Part shown: positions 1 to 6,545 of the stretch, one piece after another
How the letters are laid out: every line of letters starts with the position of its first letter
Numbering within the stretch: the stretch's first letter is position 1
Source of the DNA: an uncultured Prevotellaceae bacterium
Lineage (GTDB): Bacteria; Bacteroidota; Bacteroidia; Bacteroidales; Bacteroidaceae
Length of the DNA stretch: 14,985 bases
Assembly (NCBI GenBank): GCA_905202115.1
Contig: CAJKQZ010000045.1
Location: 1 to 14,985, forward strand
Direction of reading: 5' to 3'
The notes under the pieces: generated by a model
The model's database searches: none
What the model was told of the DNA's origin: nothing
Seen by the model: only the letters and a program-made list of their open reading frames with translations
Translations under genes and position numbers: made by a program

Positions 1-133
1 ACATATTTTCGATTATCTCCCTTGTATTTTCAATTATCTGCGGGAAGTTTTTTATCATACGAAAAAAATATTTTTTTCCGTGCGAAGTGCATTTTTGCAA
101 GATTGTTTTCCCGCATGTTTTTTGCGGAGCCTT
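1..133 (-). repeat. Interspersed repeat copy R1, truncated by the window edge
   Basis: Read on the minus strand, this matches the core of the repeat also found at 2446, 6135, 11222 and 14881. It holds the A-run/T-run tract (about 61-77), the CTTCCCGCAG motif (reverse complement at 37-46), one full 21-bp unit (15-35) and most of a second (1-14). The window begins inside the right arm of the 42-bp palindrome, so the palindrome and right end are missing. The outer part, to about 133, shares a GCGGAGCC motif (124-131) with copy R4 but not with R2 or R5, so the left arms form at least two subtypes. The copy lies about 100 bp past the lgt stop and is entered left arm first by lgt transcription. The outer boundary is approximate. 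Confidence 0.85.
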
Positions 134-208
134 TTTTGTTCATACCGTTCCGCATCATAACATCTCTCATCTTATTTATTTTACAAACCGGAAACGCTCT
201 CATCTCAT

Positions 209-223
209 CGGGTGCCGCACCCG
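209..223. terminator. Short GC-rich hairpin just past lgt
   Basis: CGGGTG (209-214) and CACCCG (218-223) form a 6-bp stem with a 3-nt loop, 14 bp beyond the lgt stop codon. No T-run follows on the minus strand, so it is a weak or factor-dependent terminator candidate at best. Confidence 0.3.
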
Positions 224-236
224 AAACGGGCGGGCG

Positions 237-1082
237 TCACTTCACGTTCCGTTCGCCGAGCCTACGGCAGAGCTTTCCACCCGCCAGGCAGTACACACCT
301 ATCAATATAAGCGGTATGCTAAGTATCTGTCCCATGTCGAGCAGCATGGTATTCTCGAAATTTTCCTGCACTTCCTTTATAAACTCGATGAAAAAACGGA
401 ACACAAAGACCATTGTCAGGCACCAGCCAAAGAAAAAGCCGGTACCCACCTTATTGCGGAACGACCTATAGAGCAAAAGGCCTAAGAAAAACACTGTTAT
501 ATAAGCGAGCGACTCGTAAAGCTGTGCGGGATGACGCGCCACAGTGTCGCCGTTTGCTGCAAATACGAATGCCCAGGGCACATCGGTTGTATTGCCCACT
601 ATCTCGGAGTTCATAAGGTTGCCCAAGCGTATGAAACACGCTGTGAGCGGTGCGCAAATGCCCATATTGTCGAGCACGCGCATTATATTTACCTTGATTC
701 TGCGCGAGTAGAGCCATAGCGAAACGAACATTCCGAACACGCCTCCGTGAGATGAAAGCCCTTCATAGCCCGTGCACCTCCAGCCCTCGGAAGTTTCCCT
801 TATCGGCAGAATCATCTGCACGGGGTGCGACAGAAAATAGGCCGGTTCGTAGAAAAGGCAGTGACCGAGCCTGGCTCCCGCCAGCACGCCCACGAATACA
901 TAGATGAACAGAGGCTCGAATTTCTCCTTGTCCATGCCCTGCTGCCTGTAAAGGCGCTGCATTACCAGATAACCGAGCAGCAGGCCCGTGCACCAGCATA
1001 TTCCGTACCACCTTATGTCGTGCCCGAAAAGGCTGAATGCCACAGGATCGGGATTCCAGTATATATATAGTAAGTCTCTCAT
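237..1082 (-). CDS. lgt: Phosphatidylglycerol:prolipoprotein diacylglyceryl transferase (Lgt)
   Basis: Lgt is an integral inner-membrane enzyme that moves diacylglycerol from phosphatidylglycerol to the lipobox cysteine of prolipoproteins, the first step of lipoprotein maturation. The 281-residue protein has normal family length. Visible family motifs are GARLGH (69-74), LSSHGG (109-114, with the conserved His112), RLGNLMNSEIVG (152-163, with Arg152, Asn155 and Glu160), RHPAQLYE (183-190) and FRFFIEF (228-234, with an Arg/Glu pair matching the essential C-terminal arginine region of E. coli Lgt). Several hydrophobic segments are seen, for example about 25-41, 58-77, 111-125, 192-205 and 217-232. 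It starts 66 bp after the ychF stop on the same strand with no clear promoter between, so it is probably the second gene of a ychF-lgt operon. Confidence 0.96.
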   Translation of the reverse strand: MRDLLYIYWNPDPVAFSLFGHDIRWYGICWCTGLLLGYLVMQRLYRQQGMDKEKFEPLFIYVFVGVLAGARLGHCLFYEPAYFLSHPVQMILPIRETSEGWRCTGYEGLSSHGGVFGMFVSLWLYSRRIKVNIMRVLDNMGICAPLTACFIRLGNLMNSEIVGNTTDVPWAFVFAANGDTVARHPAQLYESLAYITVFFLGLLLYRSFRNKVGTGFFFGWCLTMVFVFRFFIEFIKEVQENFENTMLLDMGQILSIPLILIGVYCLAGGKLCRRLGERNVK

Positions 1083-1148
1083 GTTTTTCTCGGTATGTTT
1101 GTTTCGCCACAGCCTTGCGCATAGCGCCAGGTCATTGCAGACGGTTTT

Positions 1149-2252
1149 TTACACGTTGAAGCGGAAGTGCATGATGTCGCCGTCGCAAACTACGTAGTCC
1201 TTGCCCTCGATGTTGAGGCGTCCGGCTTCGCGCACGGCGGCTTCGGAACCATAAGTAATATAGTCGTCGTATTTTATGACTTCGGCGCGGATGAATCCCT
1301 TCTCGAAGTCGCTGTGTATCACGCCTGCGCACTGCGGAGCCTTCCAGCCCTTGCGATATGTCCAGGCCTTTACTTCCATAGGGCCGGCGGTGATGAACGT
1401 TTCGAGGTTGAGCATGTGGAACGCTGTCTTGATAAGACGGTTGCAGCCCGATTCTTTCAGCCCTGCGTCCTCGAGAAACATGCGGCGCTCTTCGGGGTCT
1501 TCGAGTTCGGCAATGTCGGCCTCCGTGCGGGCGGCTACAACGAGTATTTCGGCTCCTTCGGGCGCCACCTCCTGACGCACGCGTTCAACGTATTCATTGC
1601 CTGTTGCGGCGCTGCCCTCGTCGACGTTGCACACGTAAAGCACCGGTTTTGCGGTGAGCAGAAACAGATTGCGAGCAGCTGCCTGCGCTTCTTTCGAATC
1701 GAACGAAACTGTGCGTGCCGAGCGGCCCGAAACGAGCGCCTCGCGGTATGCCTTGAGCACTTCGCACTCCACCTGCGCCTGCTTGTCGCCGCCTACTTTC
1801 GCAACCTTTTCCACGCGGGCAAGACGTTGCTCCACGGTTTCGAGGTCTTTGAGCTGCAGTTCGGTGTCGATGATTTCCTTGTCGCGTATCGGGTCGACAG
1901 AACCGTCCACGTGCACTACATTGTCATCGTCGAAGCAGCGCAATACATGTATTATGGCATCGGTCTCCCTGATGTTGCCGAGAAACTGGTTGCCCAGGCC
2001 TTCGCCTTTGCTCGCTCCTTTCACGAGACCGGCAATGTCTACTATCTCGACCGTAGCCGGTACGATACGTCCCGGATGAACTATCTCCGCAAGTTTGTTG
2101 AGCCGCTCGTCGGGCACGGTTATCACACCCACGTTGGGCTCTATGGTGCAGAATGGAAAGTTGGCCGACTGTGCCTTAGCGCTGCTCAGGCAATTGAAAA
2201 GAGTGGACTTGCCTACGTTCGGAAGCCCGACTATACCGCATTGTAAACCCAT
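1149..2252 (-). CDS. ychF: Obg-family P-loop ATPase YchF
   Basis: YchF (OLA1 in eukaryotes) is a cytosolic, ribosome-associated P-loop protein of the Obg family that prefers ATP to GTP and is linked to translation and oxidative-stress control. The 367-residue length fits the family. The N-terminal domain has the Walker A/G1 motif GLPNVGKST (9-17), G3 DIAGL (72-76), and NVDE (209-212) in place of the NKxD guanine-specificity motif, which is the known basis of the ATP preference. A helical insertion follows at about 125-195. The C-terminal TGS domain occupies about 280-367, with FEKGFIRAEVI and the terminal DIMHFRFNV. The start MGLQCGIVGLPN is the standard family N-terminus. A TAnnTTTG box lies just upstream (2284-2291). 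All key motifs are intact. Confidence 0.97.
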   Translation of the reverse strand: MGLQCGIVGLPNVGKSTLFNCLSSAKAQSANFPFCTIEPNVGVITVPDERLNKLAEIVHPGRIVPATVEIVDIAGLVKGASKGEGLGNQFLGNIRETDAIIHVLRCFDDDNVVHVDGSVDPIRDKEIIDTELQLKDLETVEQRLARVEKVAKVGGDKQAQVECEVLKAYREALVSGRSARTVSFDSKEAQAAARNLFLLTAKPVLYVCNVDEGSAATGNEYVERVRQEVAPEGAEILVVAARTEADIAELEDPEERRMFLEDAGLKESGCNRLIKTAFHMLNLETFITAGPMEVKAWTYRKGWKAPQCAGVIHSDFEKGFIRAEVIKYDDYITYGSEAAVREAGRLNIEGKDYVVCDGDIMHFRFNV

Positions 2253-2283
2253 TATACTATATATGTGTATTTATTTCGGTTGG

Positions 2284-2291
2284 CAAAGTTA
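2284..2291 (-). promoter_or_regulatory. Bacteroidota -7 box for ychF-lgt
   Basis: On the minus strand this reads TAACTTTG, a perfect match to TAnnTTTG, 31 bp before the ychF ATG. No exact TTTG -33 element is seen at the expected spacing; a T-rich TTTTTC stretch is nearby. The prediction implies a leader of about 25 nt. Confidence 0.55.
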
Positions 2292-2550
2292 GTGTAAACC
2301 TACCGAAAATTACTGAAAAAAATGTTTTTTTCCTCAAAACCGGCTATGTCTGCGTGCCAAATTACTGTACATTACAGACGGTATCGGCGTGCCTTTGCCG
2401 ACGGATGCTCGAGGGAGTGCTGGTTGAGTGGGTAGGATATAAGCTGAAAACGCGGTTATGCGGAAAATGGGTGTACGGATGTTTCATCCGGAATTTTATT
2501 CCTTGCAAAAAAATATATTTTTTTCGTGTGGTAAAAAAGTTCCCGCAGTA

Positions 2551-2613
2551 AATTGAAAATACAAGGGAGATAATCGAAAATATGTCTGAGATAATTCAAA
2601 ATATCTCAGACAT
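2551..2613 (+). repeat. Three tandem 21-bp units in R2
   Basis: The units begin at 2551, 2572 and 2593. Each starts AAT(T/C)(G/C)AAAATA and ends with a GAGAT or GACAT segment. The period is seven codons and also two helical turns of DNA. Translated from 2552, the units read IENTREI, IENMSEI and IQNISDI. Confidence 0.85.
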
Positions 2614-2618
2614 ATTTT
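2577..2618. repeat. 42-bp palindrome of R2
   Basis: AAAATATGTCTGAGATA (2577-2593) pairs perfectly with 2602-2618 around an 8-nt loop (2594-2601). An A-run precedes and a run of six T's ends the right side, so on either strand it resembles a bidirectional factor-independent terminator. Its position between divergent promoters makes an insulating or structural role as likely. It spans 21-bp units 2 and 3. Confidence 0.88.
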
Positions 2619-2776
2619 TTGCTACATATACACCTGCTGATTATCAACTACTTGGCGAGTGACCGTTTTTGTCTGCAAACTCTTCCGGCAGGGCATGGCA
2701 GAGTTCGTAAAAGCAAAACCGGTGCGGACATCTGCGAAAAGCAGTTCCAAAACAACCATATCCGGCTTGTTTTCAG

Positions 2777-2784
2777 TATCTTTG
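2777..2784 (+). promoter_or_regulatory. Candidate -7 box for the ABC transporter gene
   Basis: TATCTTTG matches TAnnTTTG exactly and is identical to the nusB -7 box. No TTTG is found at the -33 position, so support is partial. The leader to the ATG at 2886 would be about 95 nt. Confidence 0.45.
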
Positions 2785-2885
2785 CGCATACGAAGATTAA
2801 GCAGACGATAGGTTTATTTGCGTCTGTGCCGGCAGGACTTCGCTTTCCGACGTCTTGTTTTCCTGTAGAGTAAATACAAACGGAT

Positions 2886-4535
2886 ATGGAGATGATGACT
2901 AAAATGAGTATAAAGGAGGGAGGGAGATGGCTGTGGAATACCTCCCGAGGATACCGTTTTCTCATTTTGTCGAGTATTCTTGCGGGGACGTTTCGTATTG
3001 CTGCGTCCCTGACGTTTGTATGGCTTTGCAAACATCTTATAGACATAGCTACGCACCAGGCTGACGGAAATATCGCGACGGGGCTTGCTGCTATGGCGGG
3101 GTGTATCGTTCTGCAACTTTTGTTGTCTTCGCTTACCAGCCGTCTCTATGCGCATACGGAAATCAGTCTGCGAAACAGATTGCGGCAGGATTTGCTTGAA
3201 CATATTCTGAAAAGCCGCTGGAACGGTCGTGAGGCATTCCATTCCGGCGATATGCTCAACCGCATGGAAGAGGATGTGTATACGGTGACGAATCTGTTGG
3301 CGAGTTCAATACCTTCGGCAGGTATCACGTTTTTCCAACTGGTGGGAGCGGCGTTGTTCCTGATTTGCCTTGACGCAAGACTGGCTCTCGTAATACTGCT
3401 TATAATGCCGCTGGCATTGCTGTTCAGCAAACTGTATATGAAACGGATGCGGCGTCTGACACGTGAGATACGCACTACGGACAGCAGGGTGCAAAGCCAT
3501 TTGCAGGAGAATCTGCAACACCGCATACTTATTTCCACTTTGGAATGCACTTCAATGGCTACGGACACGATGTATTCCCTGCAGTCGGGGCTGAAGCGGT
3601 TGGTGCTGCGGCGCAATACGTTCTCGATTTTTTCGAGTTTCATGGTGCAGGCAGGGTTCGCCCTCGGCTATGTGACCGCCTTTGCATGGGGAGTATACGG
3701 ATTGGACGCCGGTACGGTGACATTCGGTATGCTTGCCGCTTTCCTGCAGCTGGTGGCGCAGGTGCAACGCCCCGTCGTGGAACTGAGCCGGCAGCTTCCT
3801 GCGTTTATAAGTGCGCTGACTTCCGTGGAAAGGATTTATGAACTCACTTCCACGCCGCTGGAGGAACAGGGCGAGCCTGTCATATTGGAGGGCCGGCTCG
3901 GCGTCCGTATGGAAGATGTCACATTTACTTATTTCGATGGCAAGCGTAAAGTGATAGAACACTTTACACATGATTTCGAGCCCGGTAGTCTGACCGCCGT
4001 ACTCGGAGAGACAGGCAGCGGAAAGAGTACGCTGGTGCGGCTGGTGCTGGCTTTGTTGCAGCCCGACGAAGGGAAAATCACGTTGTACGGTAAAAATATG
4101 TCTGTCTCTGCCTCTCCCCTTACAAGAGGAAATTTCGTGTATGTCCCGCAAGGGAATACGCTTGTCAGCGGCACGGTGCGCGACAATCTGCTGCTGGGCA
4201 ATCCCGAAGCCGCCGACACGCATATATGGGAGGCTCTGCATATGGCTGCTGCCGATTTTGTTCGCGAATTGCCGCAAGGGTTGGACACTCCCTGCGGTGA
4301 AATGGGAACGGGGCTGAGCGAGGGACAGGCGCAGCGCATTGCCATTGCACGCGGACTGCTTCGCCCTGGCAACATAGTACTGTTGGACGAGCCTACCTCT
4401 TCGCTCGATTCGGATACCGAACGGATATTGTTGGAACGGCTCTCACATGCCATTAAAGACAAGACGCTTATCGTTATCACTCATCAGGAGCAGACCGCGC
4501 GGCTCTGTAATGTTGTCATCCGGATGAAGCGGTAA
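2886..4535 (+). CDS. ABC exporter half-transporter (fused permease and ATPase)
   Basis: This is a membrane-embedded ABC-type exporter half that probably works as a homodimer; its substrate cannot be told from sequence. The 549-residue protein has a transmembrane domain at about 20-300 (hydrophobic segments near 24-50, 63-80, 140-180 and 250-290) and a C-terminal nucleotide-binding domain. In the latter, Walker A is GETGSGKST (374-382), the Q-loop Gln is 422 (YVPQGN), the signature is LSEGQ (477-481, with E for the usual second G), Walker B is IVLLDE (497-502) and the switch His is 533 (ITHQE). All catalytic elements are present. It stands alone between its own promoter region and terminator hairpins. 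The start is uncertain: ATG codons in frame also occur at 2892, 2895 and 2904, and the last (MSIKEGGRW) is a plausible alternative. Confidence 0.93.
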   Translation: MEMMTKMSIKEGGRWLWNTSRGYRFLILSSILAGTFRIAASLTFVWLCKHLIDIATHQADGNIATGLAAMAGCIVLQLLLSSLTSRLYAHTEISLRNRLRQDLLEHILKSRWNGREAFHSGDMLNRMEEDVYTVTNLLASSIPSAGITFFQLVGAALFLICLDARLALVILLIMPLALLFSKLYMKRMRRLTREIRTTDSRVQSHLQENLQHRILISTLECTSMATDTMYSLQSGLKRLVLRRNTFSIFSSFMVQAGFALGYVTAFAWGVYGLDAGTVTFGMLAAFLQLVAQVQRPVVELSRQLPAFISALTSVERIYELTSTPLEEQGEPVILEGRLGVRMEDVTFTYFDGKRKVIEHFTHDFEPGSLTAVLGETGSGKSTLVRLVLALLQPDEGKITLYGKNMSVSASPLTRGNFVYVPQGNTLVSGTVRDNLLLGNPEAADTHIWEALHMAAADFVRELPQGLDTPCGEMGTGLSEGQAQRIAIARGLLRPGNIVLLDEPTSSLDSDTERILLERLSHAIKDKTLIVITHQEQTARLCNVVIRMKR

Positions 4536-4651
4536 AATTCGGTTGCTGCTTTATTTTTGATATGTCAATTTGTCTTGATTTTTTCTAAGGAAAGATGTTC
4601 CATGATTATACCGGCATTTTTGATTCAACTGAATATGTTGTTTATTTTTCG

Positions 4652-4678
4652 CCTTATCCGTTGCGGTAAGGTTTGTTT
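4652..4678 (+). terminator. Hairpin plus T-rich tail after the ABC transporter gene
   Basis: CCTTATCCG (4652-4660) and CGGTAAGG (4664-4671) pair with a 3-nt loop and one bulged base, followed by TTTGTTT. It lies about 115 bp past the ABC stop and is a plausible intrinsic terminator. Apart from this and the next hairpin, nothing is recognisable in the 279-bp gap between the two convergent genes. Confidence 0.5.
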
Positions 4679-4720
4679 GCGCCGGCGATATGATACTCTT
4701 CGAAACAAATGATAACAATC

Positions 4721-4757
4721 GGGGCTGTCCGGAAAGGTAGGACAGCCCCTTTATTAT
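4721..4757. terminator. Strong, probably bidirectional intrinsic terminator
   Basis: GGGGCTGTCC (4721-4730) and GGACAGCCCC (4740-4749) form a perfect 10-bp stem with a 9-nt loop, followed by TTTATTAT on the plus strand and preceded by an A-rich stretch that becomes T-rich on the minus strand. It lies between the convergent ABC and nagA stops and can serve both. Confidence 0.85.
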
Positions 4758-4814
4758 ACGGTATATTATTTCTATGCCGCGGATTTGTTTTCCTGCAACA
4801 GGCGCAGAAATTTT

Positions 4815-5978
4815 CTAAATGTCTATTTCGTTTCTGATTATTCGTCCCATTGCTATTACGCATTTAAGGTTGAGGTCGGGGTCGAACATTATTATGTCGG
4901 CGTCTTTTCCTTTTTCGAGCGTTCCTTTTCGTTTGTCTACGCCTATGATTCTTGCCGGAGTCTCGGCCGCCATGCGGCATGCGTCGCCCAAAGGAATTCC
5001 TACTTTCTTCACCATTGTGCGTATCAGCCGGTCCATTGTTGCAATGCTTCCTGCTATGGCGGAGTGGTCGGCGAGCTTGCATACGCCGTCTTCTATGATG
5101 ACGCGGGGGTCGAACGCCGTTTGCGAGTCGCTTGCTGCACAGGCCAACGCGTCGGTTACCAAAGCCGTGCGGTCGGGCCCCTTGATTTTATACACAAGGT
5201 CGAGAATCGTGGGCGGAACGTGTTTGCCGTCGGCTATTATTTCCACAGTCATGTCGTCTATAAGGTAAACGCTCTCCACCGTGCCTTCATATTTGAATTC
5301 GTGGCTCTTGTGGAATCCCGGCATGGCGTTGTAGAAGTGGGTTACATGGGTGAATCCCACTTCGTATGCCGTGCGCACATCGTTGTAGCTGGCTTGTGTG
5401 TGCGCGAGGCATGGAAGTGTGCCATGCTCCACGCATGTACGGCCGAATTCTACCGTTCCGGGCAGTTCGGGAGCTTCGTCCCACCGTTTTATGCAGCGTG
5501 TGGAGTCGAGTATCTTTTTGTATTCTGTGGGGTCGGGGTTTTTTATGTTCTCGGGCATTTGTGCGCCGGCCATAGCCTTGCTGAAATATGGTCCTTCGAG
5601 GTGAAGGCCGAGCACGGGCGAGTCGGGCTGTGCCATGAGCTTTTCCGTTACTCTTACGGCGTCCATTATCATGGGCACTGTCGATGATGACAGCGTTGGG
5701 AGTATCGATGTGGTGCCGTAGAACATATGGGCGCTTATGGCTGTCTGAAAAGCTGTTTCCGTGCCTTCCATGAAATCGCTTCCGCCTCCGCCGTGAACGT
5801 GTATTTCAACACCGCCGGGCACGATGTAGCACCCTTTTGCGTCGAAGAAACGAGCGCTTTCTATATGTAGCTCGTTATTGGAAATTTCGATGATTTTGTT
5901 TCCGTCGATAATCACCGAACCCCCGCGTATCCATCCCTGCGGGGTCAGGATTCTGCCGTTGAGTATTTGTGTTAACAT
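4815..5978 (-). CDS. nagA: N-acetylglucosamine-6-phosphate deacetylase (NagA)
   Basis: NagA is a cytosolic amidohydrolase-superfamily enzyme that removes acetate from GlcNAc-6-phosphate to give glucosamine-6-phosphate, feeding amino-sugar catabolism and cell-wall recycling. The protein has 387 residues, normal for the family. Metal and active-site motifs visible are HVHGG (60-64), HLEGP (126-130, metal ligand Glu128), AHT (His193), THFYNAM (His214), DGKHVPP (His253) and the catalytic Asp276 in VTDA. The C-terminus carries the usual AAETPARIIG and GKDADIIMFD segments that rebuild the small beta-sandwich domain. No nagB or transporter is adjacent, so it is a single-gene unit here, with its own promoter candidate at 6028 and a shared terminator at 4721. 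Confidence 0.96.
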   Translation of the reverse strand: MLTQILNGRILTPQGWIRGGSVIIDGNKIIEISNNELHIESARFFDAKGCYIVPGGVEIHVHGGGGSDFMEGTETAFQTAISAHMFYGTTSILPTLSSSTVPMIMDAVRVTEKLMAQPDSPVLGLHLEGPYFSKAMAGAQMPENIKNPDPTEYKKILDSTRCIKRWDEAPELPGTVEFGRTCVEHGTLPCLAHTQASYNDVRTAYEVGFTHVTHFYNAMPGFHKSHEFKYEGTVESVYLIDDMTVEIIADGKHVPPTILDLVYKIKGPDRTALVTDALACAASDSQTAFDPRVIIEDGVCKLADHSAIAGSIATMDRLIRTMVKKVGIPLGDACRMAAETPARIIGVDKRKGTLEKGKDADIIMFDPDLNLKCVIAMGRIIRNEIDI

Positions 5979-6027
5979 AGGAATCTGTATTTTAGGTCAG
6001 TTATAACGCCGAAAGGCTTTACATATA

Positions 6028-6035
6028 CAAAATTA
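6028..6035 (-). promoter_or_regulatory. Candidate -7 box for nagA
   Basis: On the minus strand this reads TAATTTTG, an exact TAnnTTTG match, 50 bp before the nagA ATG. No exact TTTG lies about 20 bp upstream; the nearest is a TTTA at a spacing of about 23 bp. Confidence 0.5.
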
Positions 6036-6134
6036 TGTCTTTTTCGTAAATACTCGTGTAAACAACGATAAAAAAACGGGGATAATGCAATTTATCTCAG
6101 GAATAGCGTTTGCTGTTTCCTCCGACAGACATCA

Positions 6135-6366
6135 GAAAACGGGGTTGTTGGAAAATCGGTCGGGAAAGATTTTATCTTGAACCGGCCTCGCAGAAAAATA
6201 TTTTATTTTTTTATGTGGTAAAAAACTTCCCGCAGGAAATTGAAAATACAAGGGAGATAATCGAAAATATGTCTGAGATATTTTGAAATATCTCAGACAT
6301 ATTTTTTGCTACATATATACCTGCTGATTTTCAAGTGCTTGGCAGGTGACCGTTTTTGTCTGTGAA
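6135..6366 (+). repeat. Interspersed repeat copy R3, complete with altered loop
   Basis: This copy fills the centre of the 567-bp divergent gap between nagA and nusB; the remainder holds the nagA promoter candidate on the left and the nusB promoter on the right. The order is the same as R2: a diverged left arm (6135-6190), an A/T tract that has lost its clean symmetry (6194-6212), GTAAAAAACTTCCCGCAG (6218-6235), three 21-bp units (6238-6258, 6259-6279, 6280-6300), the 42-bp palindrome (6264-6305), and a right arm with ACCTGC (6319-6324) able to pair with GCAGGT (6342-6347). Its palindrome loop differs from R2 and R4 and brings an in-frame TGA into the ORF that those two copies keep open. Confidence 0.88.
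6264..6305. repeat. 42-bp palindrome of R3
   Basis: Perfect 18-bp arms (6264-6281 and 6288-6305) surround a 6-nt loop, TTTGAA. The arms are identical to those of R2 and R4; only the loop region changes. Confidence 0.88.
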
Positions 6367-6477
6367 AAATGACGGATTCAGGGTCTTTCTTTGACGACTT
6401 TAAAGTCATTAAGATTGTTAATGACCCGGCCGAAGCCTCATGCTTGGCGGCCCTGCATAAAAAATGGACAGGTTCGT

Positions 6478-6509
6478 TTTGTAATGCACAGCCCTTTTTA
6501 CTATCTTTG
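6478..6509 (+). promoter_or_regulatory. Promoter of the nusB-yajC-ybbR-coaE operon
   Basis: TTTG (6478-6481), 20 bp, then TATCTTTG (6502-6509) is a near-ideal Bacteroidota sigma-ABfr type promoter. Transcription would begin near 6515, about 30 nt before the nusB ATG. This excludes start codons further upstream in the same frame, such as 6369. Confidence 0.8.
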
Positions 6510-6545
6510 CAGCCGGACACAAGAGTAATGCCCGCAGAAAGAGCT

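Larger units (their letters stand above)
2446..2688 (+). repeat. Interspersed repeat copy R2, complete
   Basis: This copy fills much of the 633-bp divergent gap between ychF and the ABC transporter; the rest holds only the two candidate promoters. In order it contains a left arm with the hairpin CGGAT-gtttc-ATCCG (2476-2490), the A7-TATA-T7 tract (2507-2524), a GTAAAAAAGTTCCCGCAG segment (2531-2548), three tandem 21-bp units (2551-2571, 2572-2592, 2593-2613), the 42-bp palindrome (2577-2618), a right arm beginning with the CACCTGCTG motif, and the right end GACCGTTTTTGTCTGCAAA. Its left arm matches R5 base for base in length, with substitutions only. An 81-nt ORF (2582-2662, starting MSEIIQNISD) lies in the right half. 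The same frame is closed upstream by TAA at 2549-2551. Outer limits are where similarity to R4 and R5 stops by eye. Confidence 0.9.

Noticed and set aside
1167..2246. Long open frame on the plus strand opposite ychF
   Set aside because: It mirrors ychF over its full length; ychF has every family motif, while the plus-strand product has none.
2446..2688. Terminal inverted repeats and a target duplication marking R2 as a classical MITE
   Set aside because: The left end (GAAAACGCGG) and the inverted right end (ACAAAAACGGTC) are only loosely alike, and I found no convincing flanking duplication, so a MITE label is not supported.
4785..5687. 300-codon plus-strand frame opposite nagA
   Set aside because: It is a shadow of nagA, whose metal ligands are all visible on the minus strand.
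6369..6545. 53- to 59-residue N-terminal extension of nusB
   Set aside because: The extension contains the operon promoter (6478-6509) and resembles nothing in NusB; the family start is at 6546.
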